64,000 bases of DNA from assembly GCA_900771995.1 (NCBI GenBank), contig CAAGQC010000007.1:1-64000 (forward strand), in the 5' to 3' direction. The notes under the pieces are model-generated. The model had not been told where the DNA came from. It saw only the letters and a list, made by a program, of their open reading frames with translations, and did no database searches. This DNA is from Lachnospiraceae bacterium. Lineage in GTDB: Bacteria > Bacillota > Clostridia > Lachnospirales > Lachnospiraceae. Positions 15,914 to 25,292 of this stretch are shown here, in pieces (the stretch's first letter is position 1; each line of letters starts with the position of its first letter). Both the position numbers and the translations under genes were made by a program.

Positions 15914-17323
15914 TTACTTTGCCGGAACAAATGTCTTGATCTCAAAAGACTCCCGGACACATTTTCTGGCACTCTTCAGATCCGCCAGTTCTTCCGCATG
16001 GATCATCTGCGCCAGCAGATTACCGATAGCCGTGGCCTCTCCGGGGCCTGCATATACGGTCTTGCCTGTAGCATCCGCCGTCAGCTGGTTCAGATATGCG
16101 GCATTGGAACCGCCGCCGATGATATGGATGCTGTCGTAGGTCTTCCCTGCAATTTTTTCCAGACCGCTTACCGTCTCCCCATAGGACTGTGCCAGACTGC
16201 GGTATACCACGGAAGCCAGTTCGCCCACGGTTTCCGGCACTGGCTGTCCTGTCTTCTGACAGTACTGCTTTATCGCTTCCACCATACTGTCCGGAGAGAG
16301 GAAGCTCTGGTCATTCACATCCACTCTGGACGGGAACTCCTTGCTTTCCTCCGCCATATCGCACAGCTGTGCAAAAGAGTAAGCGTCATTATATTCATGT
16401 CTTACGGACTGGATCATCCACAATCCCATAATATTTTTCAGGAAACGGAACCGGTGATCGTAGCCGCCCTCATTGGTAAAGTTGGCTGCTGCCGCATCCT
16501 CGTTGATAATGGGTGTCAGTGATTCGATTCCCATGAGGGACCAGGTTCCCGAACTGATATAGATGCCGTCCCCCTCTGTCTGGGGTACTGCCATCACGGC
16601 AGATGCCGTGTCATGGCTTCCGCACAGCACTACTTCCAGATCATATCCAACTTCCTTCTGAATCTCGGGAAGCAGCTGTCCCACTTTCGTTCCGGGCATC
16701 TGCAGAGGCAGGAAAATATCCTCCGGATAGCCCAGCTTCCGGATCAGGTCCGTATCCCACTGGAAAGTGGTGGGATTCACCAGCTGTGTGGTGGAACCGT
16801 TGGTATACTCCGATAATTTATGACCCGTCAGACGGAATCCGAAATAGTCCGGCAGCATGAGAAGTGTCTTCGCCTGCTGTAAAAGTTCCGGGGTCTGCTG
16901 TTTTACTGCCATCAGCTGATACACGGTATTGAAGATCTGCTTCTGGATACCGGTTCTTGCATACAGCTCTGTCTCCGGCAGGATCTTCGCCACTTCTGCG
17001 TCCATACCGTCCGTACGATGATCGCGATAACCGTAAGTATCTCCCAGGACACGATCCTGCTCATCCAGCAGCACATAATCCACCGCCCAGGTGTCGATGG
17101 CCATGCTTACCGGGATCTTTCCCAGTTCTTTGCATTTCTTCATGCCGGCAACGATCTCGCCGAACAGGCGGTTCACATCCCACAGAAGCTTGCCGTCCTT
17201 ATGATCCATACCGTTCTCAAAACGGTAGATCTCTTCCAACTCTATTTTGCCATTCTCCAGATGTCCCAGAATATGTCGTCCGCTGGAAGCACCGATATCC
17301 ACGGCCAGATAATATTTTCCCAT
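15914..17323 (-). CDS. rhaB: rhamnulokinase
   Basis: Phosphorylates L-rhamnulose at O1 with ATP. A 469-aa FGGY-family kinase: phosphate-1 loop YYLAVDIGASSGRHI at the N-terminus, substrate region AIDTWAVDYVLLD with GYRDHRTDGM, second-domain signature GSHDTASAV with ISSGTWSLMG, and adenosine loop IIGGGSNAAYLNQLTAD. These motifs are closer to RhaB than to glycerol or xylulose kinases. GGAGG lies upstream of the ATG. It is the second gene after the mutarotase, 19 nt apart. Confidence 0.93.
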   Translation of the reverse strand: MGKYYLAVDIGASSGRHILGHLENGKIELEEIYRFENGMDHKDGKLLWDVNRLFGEIVAGMKKCKELGKIPVSMAIDTWAVDYVLLDEQDRVLGDTYGYRDHRTDGMDAEVAKILPETELYARTGIQKQIFNTVYQLMAVKQQTPELLQQAKTLLMLPDYFGFRLTGHKLSEYTNGSTTQLVNPTTFQWDTDLIRKLGYPEDIFLPLQMPGTKVGQLLPEIQKEVGYDLEVVLCGSHDTASAVMAVPQTEGDGIYISSGTWSLMGIESLTPIINEDAAAANFTNEGGYDHRFRFLKNIMGLWMIQSVRHEYNDAYSFAQLCDMAEESKEFPSRVDVNDQSFLSPDSMVEAIKQYCQKTGQPVPETVGELASVVYRSLAQSYGETVSGLEKIAGKTYDSIHIIGGGSNAAYLNQLTADATGKTVYAGPGEATAIGNLLAQMIHAEELADLKSARKCVRESFEIKTFVPAK

Positions 17324-17342
17324 AAGATATCCACAGCCTCCC

Positions 17343-17660
17343 TTATCTGAAACTGAATACCTGTGTCAGAAGCGGCTGTGCTCCCGTGACAGGATCCTTC
17401 TCCATGATCAGAATATCTTTCATATATTCATCCCATTTTTTCACGACGTCGCTCTCCGCCTGCACTTTTGCGGCATATTCCACGCCTTTTTCACATTCGT
17501 AATATCCAAACAGTTCCTCACCCTGCATCCAGATGGAATAGTTCACGATTCCGGCATTTGCCAGAACTTCCTTCATCTCCGGCCAGATATTGTCGTGTCT
17601 CTTCTTATATTCATCCTGCATTCCCGGTACAATTTTTCCGCGCCATGCGTATTTTTCCAT
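17343..17660 (-). CDS. rhaM: L-rhamnose mutarotase
   Basis: Interconverts alpha- and beta-L-rhamnopyranose to feed the isomerase. With the start at 17660 the protein is 105 aa, matching the 104-aa E. coli RhaM, and the active-site residues fall at identical numbers: Y18 and H22 (EYKKRHDNIWPEM) and Y41 (NYSIW). A possible ATG 4 codons earlier sits directly on AAAGGT and is less likely. First gene of the rhamnose operon. Confidence 0.93.
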   Translation of the reverse strand: MEKYAWRGKIVPGMQDEYKKRHDNIWPEMKEVLANAGIVNYSIWMQGEELFGYYECEKGVEYAAKVQAESDVVKKWDEYMKDILIMEKDPVTGAQPLLTQVFSFR

Positions 17661-17699
17661 AGTTACCACCATACCTTTCTTCGTATTCCGATGTGTCCT

Positions 17700-17752
17700 G
17701 CGGGCGGACAGACCGCCCCTTTTACGCTGATTCTGTATTTATTGTAGCCCCG
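17700..17752 (-). promoter_or_regulatory. rhaM operon leader: -10 box and GC hairpin
   Basis: On the minus strand TACAAT (about 17745) provides a -10 with only a poor -35, as expected for an activator-dependent promoter. Downstream, GGGCGG-tctgt-CCGCCC forms a strong hairpin without a following T-run in this direction, so it is not an obvious terminator for the operon. Confidence 0.4.
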
Positions 17753-17814
17753 GACTGTTGATTATGAAATGACATTATTTGCTCCGGGCACTGTCCGATT
17801 TTGCCCGAATGGGG

Positions 17815-17820
17815 TATAAT
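17815..17820 (+). promoter_or_regulatory. -10 box placing the start of transcription at the RluA start codon
   Basis: A perfect TATAAT ends 7 nt before ATG 17828, with a weak CTGTCC at 18 bp upstream. Initiation 7 nt downstream would begin the RNA at the start codon itself. No Shine-Dalgarno sequence precedes the ATG. Confidence 0.55.
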
Positions 17821-17827
17821 GTTTTTC

Positions 17828-18745
17828 ATGGAAAGAACACTTACTTATACCACTGAAAATCTCATAACGCCCCTGCCGGTCAATCATTTTCTGAAGCAGA
17901 AGGGCTTCTCCTCCCAGAATCTGGTGCAGCTGAAAAAGAACCCTGATGCCGTGCTGGCAAACGGGATTCCCTGTTTTATGAATCATATGCTGCAGCCGGG
18001 TGATACCCTGACACTGCACATCCGGGAAGATCATTCTTCGGAAAAGATTCCTCCTGTGGATCTGCCGTTAAACATTGTCTACGAGGATGCAGATCTCATG
18101 GTGATCAATAAACCGGCCGGCATGCCGATCCATCCTTCCATGAACAATTATTATAATTCCATGGCCAATGCCCTGGCTTATTATTTTGAGCAGCAGAACT
18201 GTCCTTTTGTCTTCCGCTGCATCAATCGTCTGGACCGGGACACCTCCGGCCTGACCATTGTGGCGAAGCATTATGTCAGCGCCGGAATGCTGTCTGCCAT
18301 GATCGCCAATAAGGCAGCTTCCGGCATCACACGGGAATATCTTGCCATTGCGAAAGGTTCGGTACAACCGCCTTATGGTACGATCACTGCGCCTCTCGGG
18401 CGCAAGGCGGGCTCCATCATTGAGCGTACCGTAGACTTCGAAAAAGGGGAATCTGCTGTTACGCATTATAAAGTATTGGACGAAAAAAACGGGCACAGCT
18501 TGGTCTCTCTGATCTTAGAGACCGGCCGCACCCATCAGATACGGATCCATCTGAAATATCTTGGTTATCCCCTGATCGGAGATTATCTGTATAACCCGGA
18601 TATGAAATGGATACAGCGGCAGGCGCTGCATGCCTGGAAGCTGTCCTTCCGTCATCCCATTACCGGGGAAACACTTGCCTTTACTGCGCCGTTGCCGGAA
18701 GATATGGCGGCGATAGCGGGCGATACCCCATGGAGCATCTCCTGA
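17828..18745 (+). CDS. RluA-family rRNA/tRNA pseudouridine synthase
   Basis: Isomerises specific uridines in structured RNA. An S4-like N-terminal part (PLPVNHFLKQKGFSSQNLVQ, residues 15-70) precedes the catalytic domain with INRLDRDTSGLTIVAK, whose Asp is the nucleophile, and ETGRTHQIRIHLKYLGYPLIGD. About 305 aa fits the RluD/YhcT-like subgroup. The target base cannot be told from sequence. Start choice: ATG 17828 follows a perfect -10 box by 7 nt and has no ribosome site, so the transcript may be leaderless. Confidence 0.88.
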   Translation: MERTLTYTTENLITPLPVNHFLKQKGFSSQNLVQLKKNPDAVLANGIPCFMNHMLQPGDTLTLHIREDHSSEKIPPVDLPLNIVYEDADLMVINKPAGMPIHPSMNNYYNSMANALAYYFEQQNCPFVFRCINRLDRDTSGLTIVAKHYVSAGMLSAMIANKAASGITREYLAIAKGSVQPPYGTITAPLGRKAGSIIERTVDFEKGESAVTHYKVLDEKNGHSLVSLILETGRTHQIRIHLKYLGYPLIGDYLYNPDMKWIQRQALHAWKLSFRHPITGETLAFTAPLPEDMAAIAGDTPWSIS

Positions 18746-18784
18746 ATCTGCCTGATCTGTCGGCAGTCAGCCCATGGTTTTGTA

Positions 18785-19492
18785 CTACATCCGCAGTTTC
18801 TTCAGCGCTTTTTCCCGGATCAGACATTCGCCATGTTCTTCCAGATATCGTACTTTCTGTTCATCCGCAGCATACAGCCCTGCGAATTCCATCGCCTGGA
18901 TGCAGGCTCTGCTGTAACGCTCGTAAGAAGCACCGCCTTTTTGTACATAGACATAACAGGTGCCGTCATCCATCCGGTACAACGTACTGTTGATCCGTAA
19001 GTTCGCCGGTAATACAGCGGCGTATTCAATCACTCTGCCAATATTGCGGAAAGCGAAGATGGCAAGCTGGGGCTTTGCCGCTTCCTCGGCCTTTCCTTTC
19101 TTCTTTCTGCCTTTTCCGGCATTTCTCTCCGCTTCTTCTCTGGCCTGCTTTTCCAGCGTAGCGTTGATCTCTGCCTTCTTCTCCTCGAAGACCCGTTTCA
19201 TCTCCTGTAAAGCCTGCATCAGCTGCGCTCCGCTCTTGTTCTCCAGCGGCTCTTTCTCCGAGAATACCAGCACCAGTCCCTCATCCGGCAGCATCATGAT
19301 CTGCAGATCAAAGGCGTACTTCGGCGGCTTGTAGCCCACCTCTTCCTCTGCCTGCTCGATGATCTCCTGTACCACCTCTTTGGCCTTATCACTGCGGGTC
19401 ACAAAATCTTTATAATCAATATCGTACTCTTCCAGCTCCTCGTTGGAAAGAAAGCACTTGACTGTCTTGTCATCAATTCGTTCTATTTTCAT
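18785..19492 (-). CDS. mecA: MecA-type adaptor for ClpC protease
   Basis: Adaptor that delivers substrates to ClpCP. The N-terminal substrate domain (MKIERIDDKTVKCFLSNEEL, then DYKDFVTRSDKAKEVVQEII) and C-terminal ClpC-binding domain (QLAIFAFRNIGRVIEYAAVL, ending near LYRMDDGTCYVYV) are joined by a Lys/Glu-rich linker at about 105-135. Length 236 aa is usual. AGAGGTGA precedes the ATG at 19492. Single gene. Confidence 0.85.
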   Translation of the reverse strand: MKIERIDDKTVKCFLSNEELEEYDIDYKDFVTRSDKAKEVVQEIIEQAEEEVGYKPPKYAFDLQIMMLPDEGLVLVFSEKEPLENKSGAQLMQALQEMKRVFEEKKAEINATLEKQAREEAERNAGKGRKKKGKAEEAAKPQLAIFAFRNIGRVIEYAAVLPANLRINSTLYRMDDGTCYVYVQKGGASYERYSRACIQAMEFAGLYAADEQKVRYLEEHGECLIREKALKKLRM

Positions 19493-19557
19493 AGCTATCA
19501 CCTCTTACTGTTATATGTATGATAGCATAAAAATGTTGTGATTTCTACTGTCCAAAT

Positions 19558-19797
19558 TTAAACAATTCTTGATTTTAACGGAACCATCACGACTGCTGTT
19601 CTTTCTTTTATTGCAGGATTGCATTGGTTTTGGTATGGGCATCCGGTAATCTGTGTTCCGGCTCCGTTTACCTGAAATTCTCCAAGAATCTCGCGTGGTT
19701 TACGTCCAAGTAGTCCTACTGTCATAAGACGAATGTTTTTCCCGGATGCCAGTTTTGTATTTTCTTCACCTGCATAGGCACCATCGGTAATGAGCAT
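19558..19797 (-). pseudogene. transposase fragment (DDE, IS1182-like)
   Basis: The 79-codon frame contains ITDGAYAGEENTKLASGKNI, the pattern around the second catalytic Asp of IS1182/IS1182-like DDE transposases, then VGLLGRKPREILGEF and GCPYQNQC. The N- and C-terminal thirds are missing and no terminal repeats were found. The rest of the 19502-20027 gap shows only this scrap and the promoter at its end. Confidence 0.6.
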
Positions 19798-19968
19798 GAC
19801 AGATGTATCCGGTTACAATTACTCAGACATAATAATATCTCTTAAATCTACAAGAATAATATTCTTGGCTTAACATCATAGAGGAAAGCAAAAACACTTG
19901 CATTTTGCCTGGACACCGTTTTTCTGCAGAATAATGTAACAAATTATTTGGCATTATTCCGAAACAAA

Positions 19969-19997
19969 TTGATATATTTCCTTTTATCGGTTATACT
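19969..19997 (+). promoter_or_regulatory. promoter of the AAA-like/PD-(D/E)XK gene
   Basis: TTGATA (19969-19974) and TATACT (19992-19997) with a 17-bp spacer, 30 nt before the ATG. AGGGAGG follows 9 nt before the start codon. Confidence 0.7.
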
Positions 19998-20027
19998 ATA
20001 GACAATCACTCTAGGGAGGTATCAGAG

Positions 20028-21887
20028 ATGGATGAAATGATGAGTGTCAAAGAAGCTGCAAAGCGTTGGAATGTAACAGAACGGCGGATTTCTGCTCTTT
20101 GCAAGGATGGCAAGATTCCGGGAGTCAGAAAAGAGGGCCGCTCCTGGTTGATTCCTGCTGATGCCAAAAAGCCTGCAGACAATCGGATAAAGACAGGGGC
20201 TTATGTAAAAAAAGTGCGTTCTGCAAACCTTCCGCTACCCATTGGTGTCTCTGATTATCGTTTGGCTTGTTCAGAATATTACTACATTGATAAGACCATG
20301 ATGATTAAGGACTTCCTTGACGAACGTCCCATGGTTTCCCTTTTTACCAGACCCCGCCGGTTTGGCAAGACCCTGAATATGGATATGCTGCGTACCTTCT
20401 TTGAAAAAACCGATGAAGATACCTCTATCTATTTCAAAGATAAGAAAATTTGGGCCTGCGGCAAGAAGTATCGGGATTATCAAGGCAAGTATCCGGTCAT
20501 TTTTGTGACTTTCAAGGACATTAAGTTTGACACCTGGGAAAAAACTTTCGATGCAATCAAGAACGTGTTTGCAAAGGAGGCCAGACGACACAGCGAGCTG
20601 CAAACCAGCGACAAATGTGATATTTACAGCAAAAATGCCTTCAGCAATTTGCTGAGTGGGAATGTGAGTGAAGTTGAATTAACTCAGGCGTTACAGGATC
20701 TCTCCATGATGCTTCATCAACATTACGACATTGCTCCCATCATTATCATTGATGAGTATGACATACCCATTCATCAGGGATATATGAAGGGATATTACGA
20801 TCAAGTCATACTCTTCATGCGAAATCTGTTTTCCGGCGGTTTGAAGGATAACAGGCATCTGTCCTTTGGATTCCTGACCGGCATCCTGCGTGTGGCAAAG
20901 GAAAGCATTTTCAGCGGTCTGAACAACCTGACCATCAACTCCGTGCTGGACCAAAAATACAGTGCTTACTTTGGATTTACCTCTGATGAAGTCAGAGAAA
21001 TGGCGGCGTACTACGGTGTACCTGAGAAATATGATGACATCTGCCAGTGGTATGATGGCTATTGCTTCGGCAGAACCGAGATTTTCAATCCCTGGTCTGT
21101 CATCAATTATTTCAATAATGGGTGCGAACCAAGAGCCTACTGGCAATCTACCGGCAGCAACGACATTATCGGCGAAGTCATATCCCAGGCCGACGAGGAA
21201 ATCTACACTAAGCTGACATCTTTAGTCAACGGAGAAACCTTCACCACCTACATTGACACGGGCGTTATCTATCCGCAGATCAAGAATAACCCCTCTACCA
21301 TTTACAGCTTTCTTTTGGTAACAGGTTATCTGAAGGTGCTGAAAACCACACCGTCCTTTAACGGAGATTTTATGTGTGAGGTTGCCTTACCCAACAAGGA
21401 AATCTCACTGGTATATCACAAGGAAATCCTGCAACAGCTGGACAACATCATTTCTCAGGCAACCGCTATTTCCATTCAGGAAGCGATTTTCTCGGGAGAT
21501 AACAGGAAACTGCAGGTAATGATTCAAACCCTGCTCACCCAGTCCATCAGCTCTTTTGACACCGCAGGGGAGAACTTCTACCACGGCTTTGTTCTCGGTC
21601 TGTGCGCTTTGCTTGGGGACTTCTACATCACCTCCAACCGGGAATCCGGGGATGGTAGATACGATATTCAATTAAGGCCCAAGAAGCACCATCTTCCCGG
21701 CATACTGATTGAGTTAAAGGCCGAAAAGAGCTGCAGCCATGAAGCCCTGAAAAAGCTCTCGAAGACAGCTTTGCAGCAGATCAATGATAAAAAATACGAC
21801 ACAAACATGATTTCCGAAGGTGTCCAGACCATTTATAAATACGGCGTCGCTTTTAGCGGAAAAAATGTCGAGGTTTCTGTAGGATAA
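20028..21887 (+). CDS. HTH + AAA-ATPase-like + PD-(D/E)XK nuclease protein
   Basis: A 619-aa protein of the AAA-ATPase-like/DUF1703 group. Residues 1-48 form an excisionase-type helix-turn-helix (MSVKEAAKRWNVTERRISAL). The ATPase-like domain (about 65-330) has a modified P-loop TRPRRFGKT (108-115) and Walker B PIIIIDEYD. The C-terminus contains GDGRYDIQLRPK followed by GILIELKAEK, the D-...-ExK signature of a PD-(D/E)XK nuclease. Such genes are very abundant and often multi-copy in Bacteroidetes and Clostridia, with unproven roles in mobile-element or defence biology. The HTH fusion is less common. Flanked by gene debris on both sides. Confidence 0.8.
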   Translation: MDEMMSVKEAAKRWNVTERRISALCKDGKIPGVRKEGRSWLIPADAKKPADNRIKTGAYVKKVRSANLPLPIGVSDYRLACSEYYYIDKTMMIKDFLDERPMVSLFTRPRRFGKTLNMDMLRTFFEKTDEDTSIYFKDKKIWACGKKYRDYQGKYPVIFVTFKDIKFDTWEKTFDAIKNVFAKEARRHSELQTSDKCDIYSKNAFSNLLSGNVSEVELTQALQDLSMMLHQHYDIAPIIIIDEYDIPIHQGYMKGYYDQVILFMRNLFSGGLKDNRHLSFGFLTGILRVAKESIFSGLNNLTINSVLDQKYSAYFGFTSDEVREMAAYYGVPEKYDDICQWYDGYCFGRTEIFNPWSVINYFNNGCEPRAYWQSTGSNDIIGEVISQADEEIYTKLTSLVNGETFTTYIDTGVIYPQIKNNPSTIYSFLLVTGYLKVLKTTPSFNGDFMCEVALPNKEISLVYHKEILQQLDNIISQATAISIQEAIFSGDNRKLQVMIQTLLTQSISSFDTAGENFYHGFVLGLCALLGDFYITSNRESGDGRYDIQLRPKKHHLPGILIELKAEKSCSHEALKKLSKTALQQINDKKYDTNMISEGVQTIYKYGVAFSGKNVEVSVG

Positions 21888-21907
21888 AATATTGCGTACC
21901 AAAACAC

Positions 21908-22306
21908 CGGCAGACGGAGAAAAACCAACTGCAGGTATCCTATTATAAAGCAATCGGAAAAGACAAACTGCTGAAAGCCGCAGAGCGCTTCGCCGACTAT
22001 GTAGCAGACCACTTTGGCACCGCCGAGGGAAAATGTAAAGGGTATTCAGGCCATGAATTACTGGTGGATCCAGATATGCAGCCGGAGATCGTATCCGGTA
22101 AAATCTGTGAAACAAAAGTACCTGTGGTCGAGGTCAACGGATTCCGCAAAAAAGCAGCCTCCTCCACTGGGGAAAAGGCTGCCTCGCTTTATCGTACCTA
22201 TGAAGCTCCTGTAAAAAACAGAGTAAGACTTCATTTCATTCCATATTATACCTGGGCAAACCGTGGTGAAAACGAAATGCAGGTATGGACCCGCATATCG
22301 GATTAG
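21908..22306 (+). pseudogene. GH127 beta-L-arabinofuranosidase remnant with internal deletion
   Basis: One continuous frame without start codon joins an N-proximal piece of GH127/DUF1680 (LQVSYYKAIGKDKLLKAAER, HFGTAEGKCKGYSGHE) directly to the extreme C-terminus (VRLHFIPYYTWANRGENEM). About 400 residues containing the catalytic Cys/Glu region are missing. It ends 4 nt into the convergent GH154 gene. Decayed relic of an arabinan-type glycan gene. Confidence 0.7.
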
Positions 22307-24042
22307 ATGACTTCCGCATCCACTCTGGTGACGATTTCCTGGGTTCCCTTGCGGATGTGGTATTTCACTGCAGGGATCTTGGTCTTGGTGTAGAGCAGGT
22401 TGGTGTTGGGATCTACGGTGATCATGTGACCCACGGGCGGCTTGTCTTCCATCTCGTTGGTCTGTGCATTTTCACCCGGTACCGCACTGACGGTGCAGCT
22501 GCAGAATTCGTTGCTGGCCTGGGCGGATGCGCCGTCCACCTTTTCTGCAAAACCGATCTCTTCAAAATCGCCTCTGCTGACGGCAAATCCACAGTCGTAT
22601 GCCACGCAGTCGATATCACTGGTGATCTTGTGCACTCTGGTGTGGCCGCCTGCATCCGGGGTGATGGTGGTCTCTACCGTGATGCCGGGATAGGGGCTCC
22701 ATTTCGACCAGACTCCGGTCTCCGTGATCTTCGATGTCTCGCAGATCCGGCGCACATAGACATAACCGTCGATCCAGAACGCCAACATATTGTCTGGCGC
22801 ATTCTCATGCAGTTCGTAGCAGGATTTCGCCACGCTGATGCTGAACCGGGTATCGTAGGCGAATTTTCCGTATTTTGCCACGATCTGTCCATGTCCGTTG
22901 GGGCTGTAGACACCCGGTGCAAATGCCGTGGTGTGATTGCCGTAATGGTAGACGAACAGGTCGGCGTATTTCTGGGGGCAGGCCGGTGTCAGCTTCGGCA
23001 GCGGCGCTTCTTCCGCGCTCCAGAAGGGATGATCGTCGGGAAGCAGTAAAAAGGCGAATACTTTCATGCCCCAGTAAGGAGAACCGGGAGCATTGTACCG
23101 CTCTGCCATGGTCAGATTCGGGTAACCGTAGCCGATGGTCAGCACATGATCTCTGTCGAAAATCGGACGTTTCAGCCAGGTGCGCAGATGTCTTGCGATC
23201 AGGCCCTTCATTACGGGAACTGGGAACGGCTCCAGTCCTGCCAGCAGGCAGACACTGAAAAAGCTTACCTGAGAGAAACGATAGGTCAGGGATCTGCCGA
23301 AAGGAATAGCCTCGCCCTCTTCGTCGAACCAGTAGATGAACTGCTTTGCGAATTCCATGGCTCTCGCCTTGTATTTTTTCGCCCGCTCCGGGTCATCTTT
23401 TTCCATTATTACCGCATAGATCAGGCTGTAGAAATGGATAGCGAAGGAGATATAATAGTCCTTCTGTCCGGAATCTCCGTCCTGATACCAGCCTTCACCC
23501 AGATAGAAGGTCTCCAGTCCTTCCAGATATTCCTCCAGCATCTCGGGGCTGTACCGGCGTCCTACCTTTTTCATGGCAATGTTTACCAGTACGGCGAACA
23601 GGATCCAGTTGCAGACCGGCAGGGGATGCTCATTGATCTTGTTTAAGTAGTTGCAGAGATTCTCTTTTTGCTCTTCCGTGAGGGGATCCCATACCACTTC
23701 GGGAGCAAACATGATGCCGTAGGAAATGGCCGCCATCTCTACGAATCGCTGGTCAAAGGAAGTGCACTCTCCCCAGTATTCCGGGTTCTTCTCATCGGTT
23801 CCGGCCGTCAGGCCCTTGCGATAGATTTCTTCGAATTCCGGCTCTTTTCCGCCACCCGCCCAGAAGGGCACCAGTCCCCATAAAGGACGGGAAAATGCTT
23901 CCATCCAGGTGGCACCGATGTCATAATGCGCCATGGTAACCCCCAGGGTCAGTCTTGCCTTTTCCTCACTGTAATAAGGCTTTAACGGCTCTAAGATAGA
24001 TAACATACAGTCCTGAAAATCTTTTTTGGTATGTAAGTTCAT
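22303..24042 (-). CDS. DUF2264 protein, GH154-type glycosidase
   Basis: A 579-aa cytoplasmic (alpha/alpha)6-barrel protein of the DUF2264 family, which CAZy treats as GH154, where beta-glucuronidase activity has been found. Typical stretches are GATWMEAFSRPLWGLVPFWAGG, NWILFAVLVNIA, GWYQDGDSGQKDYYISFAIH and FGRSLTYRFSQV; acidic residues in the third are probable catalytic groups. No signal peptide. It starts 2 nt from the stop of the GH88 gene, so the two act together on imported uronic-acid oligosaccharides. Exact linkage unknown. Confidence 0.75.
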   Translation of the reverse strand: MNLHTKKDFQDCMLSILEPLKPYYSEEKARLTLGVTMAHYDIGATWMEAFSRPLWGLVPFWAGGGKEPEFEEIYRKGLTAGTDEKNPEYWGECTSFDQRFVEMAAISYGIMFAPEVVWDPLTEEQKENLCNYLNKINEHPLPVCNWILFAVLVNIAMKKVGRRYSPEMLEEYLEGLETFYLGEGWYQDGDSGQKDYYISFAIHFYSLIYAVIMEKDDPERAKKYKARAMEFAKQFIYWFDEEGEAIPFGRSLTYRFSQVSFFSVCLLAGLEPFPVPVMKGLIARHLRTWLKRPIFDRDHVLTIGYGYPNLTMAERYNAPGSPYWGMKVFAFLLLPDDHPFWSAEEAPLPKLTPACPQKYADLFVYHYGNHTTAFAPGVYSPNGHGQIVAKYGKFAYDTRFSISVAKSCYELHENAPDNMLAFWIDGYVYVRRICETSKITETGVWSKWSPYPGITVETTITPDAGGHTRVHKITSDIDCVAYDCGFAVSRGDFEEIGFAEKVDGASAQASNEFCSCTVSAVPGENAQTNEMEDKPPVGHMITVDPNTNLLYTKTKIPAVKYHIRKGTQEIVTRVDAEVI

Positions 24043-24043
24043 T

Positions 24044-25216
24044 TTACCAGTATTCCCTCCAGTCTTTTAACAGTCTGGTCAGTGCCTCCATGTAGAAGTA
24101 GTCTCCCCAGGAATTGCACTCGTCCACGCCGTAATGATTACAGGTATTATAAGGAGAATGGTTGGAGTAAGTGCTGTGCAGTACCAGGCCGTTGGATTCC
24201 TTGGGATCCTTTACGGCATAGCCCACATAGACAGACCGCATGATCTGTTTTGCCAGCGTAGTATAATGCTCTGCCTCTTCCGGCTCCAGATATTTTGCCA
24301 TCTCCAGCATACCGCAGGCTGCGATGGAGGCGGAGGAAGAATCTCTCGGCTGGTCATCCCCATCGGTAAACTCCAGATCCCAGTAAGGTACCAGATCCTT
24401 CGGCAGATGTGCCAGGAAATATTCCGTTACATGGCGGAACAGGTCTATATATTCTTTTCTTCCGGTATAACGGTAAGCCAGTGCCATACCGTAGACACCC
24501 CAGGCCTGGCCTCTCGCCCAGGCGGAACCGTCGCGGTAACCCTGACAGGTGGCGCCATGATCCGGCGCTCCCGTCTTCATATCGAAGAAGAAGGTATGCC
24601 AGGTGGAATAATCCTCCCGGATCACATTGGCTACTGCCGTATGAATGTGCTTCTCTGCAATGTCACGATACTTCGGATCCCCGGTCTCATCGGATGCCCA
24701 GTACAGCAAAGGCAGATTCAGCAGGCAGTCAATGATCAGGCAGTAATTCTCCGGGGCATCCATGGGCCCCCAGGCCTGAATGAATTCACCTATGGGATGA
24801 TAGCGGGTGATGAGCTGGTCTGCTGCCTTGATGGCCGCTTCCCTGCCCTCCCTGCTGCCGATCAGCTTATAGGCTGCCACGCAGGAAGGGGAATACAGAA
24901 ATCCCATATCATGATGGTCTACTTCGATCTTATTGTCAATACGGTCCAAAAAGCTCTTGACCTGAACCTCGCCCGCTTTTTTCAGGCGCTCGTCCTGTGA
25001 ATATTCGTAAGCCAGCCAGATCTCTCCGGTCCAGAATCCGCAGGTCCAGTAATTGTTCGGAATGGGCTGGTAAAAACCGTTCTCGCTGTAGGCCTTCTGG
25101 AACTGGTCGGTAAACTCCGGCAGATCCCGGATCACCTGCTCCGTGGAAAACTGCAATGCCTCTCTGATCTCCGCATCTGTGATCTGCGGATATTTCTTTT
25201 CGTCAAATGTTATCAT
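24044..25216 (-). CDS. ugl: GH88 unsaturated glucuronyl hydrolase
   Basis: Removes 4,5-unsaturated uronic acid from the non-reducing end of lyase products by hydration of the double bond. The paired catalytic aspartates are visible as D103 (HHDMGFLYSP) and D164 (CLIIDCLLNLP), the same 61-residue spacing as D88/D149 of the Bacillus enzyme. GYRDGSAWARGQAWGVYGM and CNHYGVDECNSWGDYFYMEA are also family-typical. 390 aa from the ATG at 25216, with AAAAGGG upstream. No signal peptide; cytosolic. Encoded with an oligosaccharide ABC importer and GH154; the lyase partner could be the divergent heparinase-like gene. Confidence 0.9.
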   Translation of the reverse strand: MITFDEKKYPQITDAEIREALQFSTEQVIRDLPEFTDQFQKAYSENGFYQPIPNNYWTCGFWTGEIWLAYEYSQDERLKKAGEVQVKSFLDRIDNKIEVDHHDMGFLYSPSCVAAYKLIGSREGREAAIKAADQLITRYHPIGEFIQAWGPMDAPENYCLIIDCLLNLPLLYWASDETGDPKYRDIAEKHIHTAVANVIREDYSTWHTFFFDMKTGAPDHGATCQGYRDGSAWARGQAWGVYGMALAYRYTGRKEYIDLFRHVTEYFLAHLPKDLVPYWDLEFTDGDDQPRDSSSASIAACGMLEMAKYLEPEEAEHYTTLAKQIMRSVYVGYAVKDPKESNGLVLHSTYSNHSPYNTCNHYGVDECNSWGDYFYMEALTRLLKDWREYW

Positions 25217-25292
25217 AATTTTTCCCTTTTCTTTATTATACAAGCCTGTGACATGGAACCGGCACAGGCTTGTGAAAATACATTGTTATCCG

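Noticed and set aside
17700..17720. GGGCGG/CCGCCC hairpin read as a terminator of the rhamnose operon
   Set aside because: On the operon strand no T-run follows. The T-run is on the opposite strand, where no gene ends.
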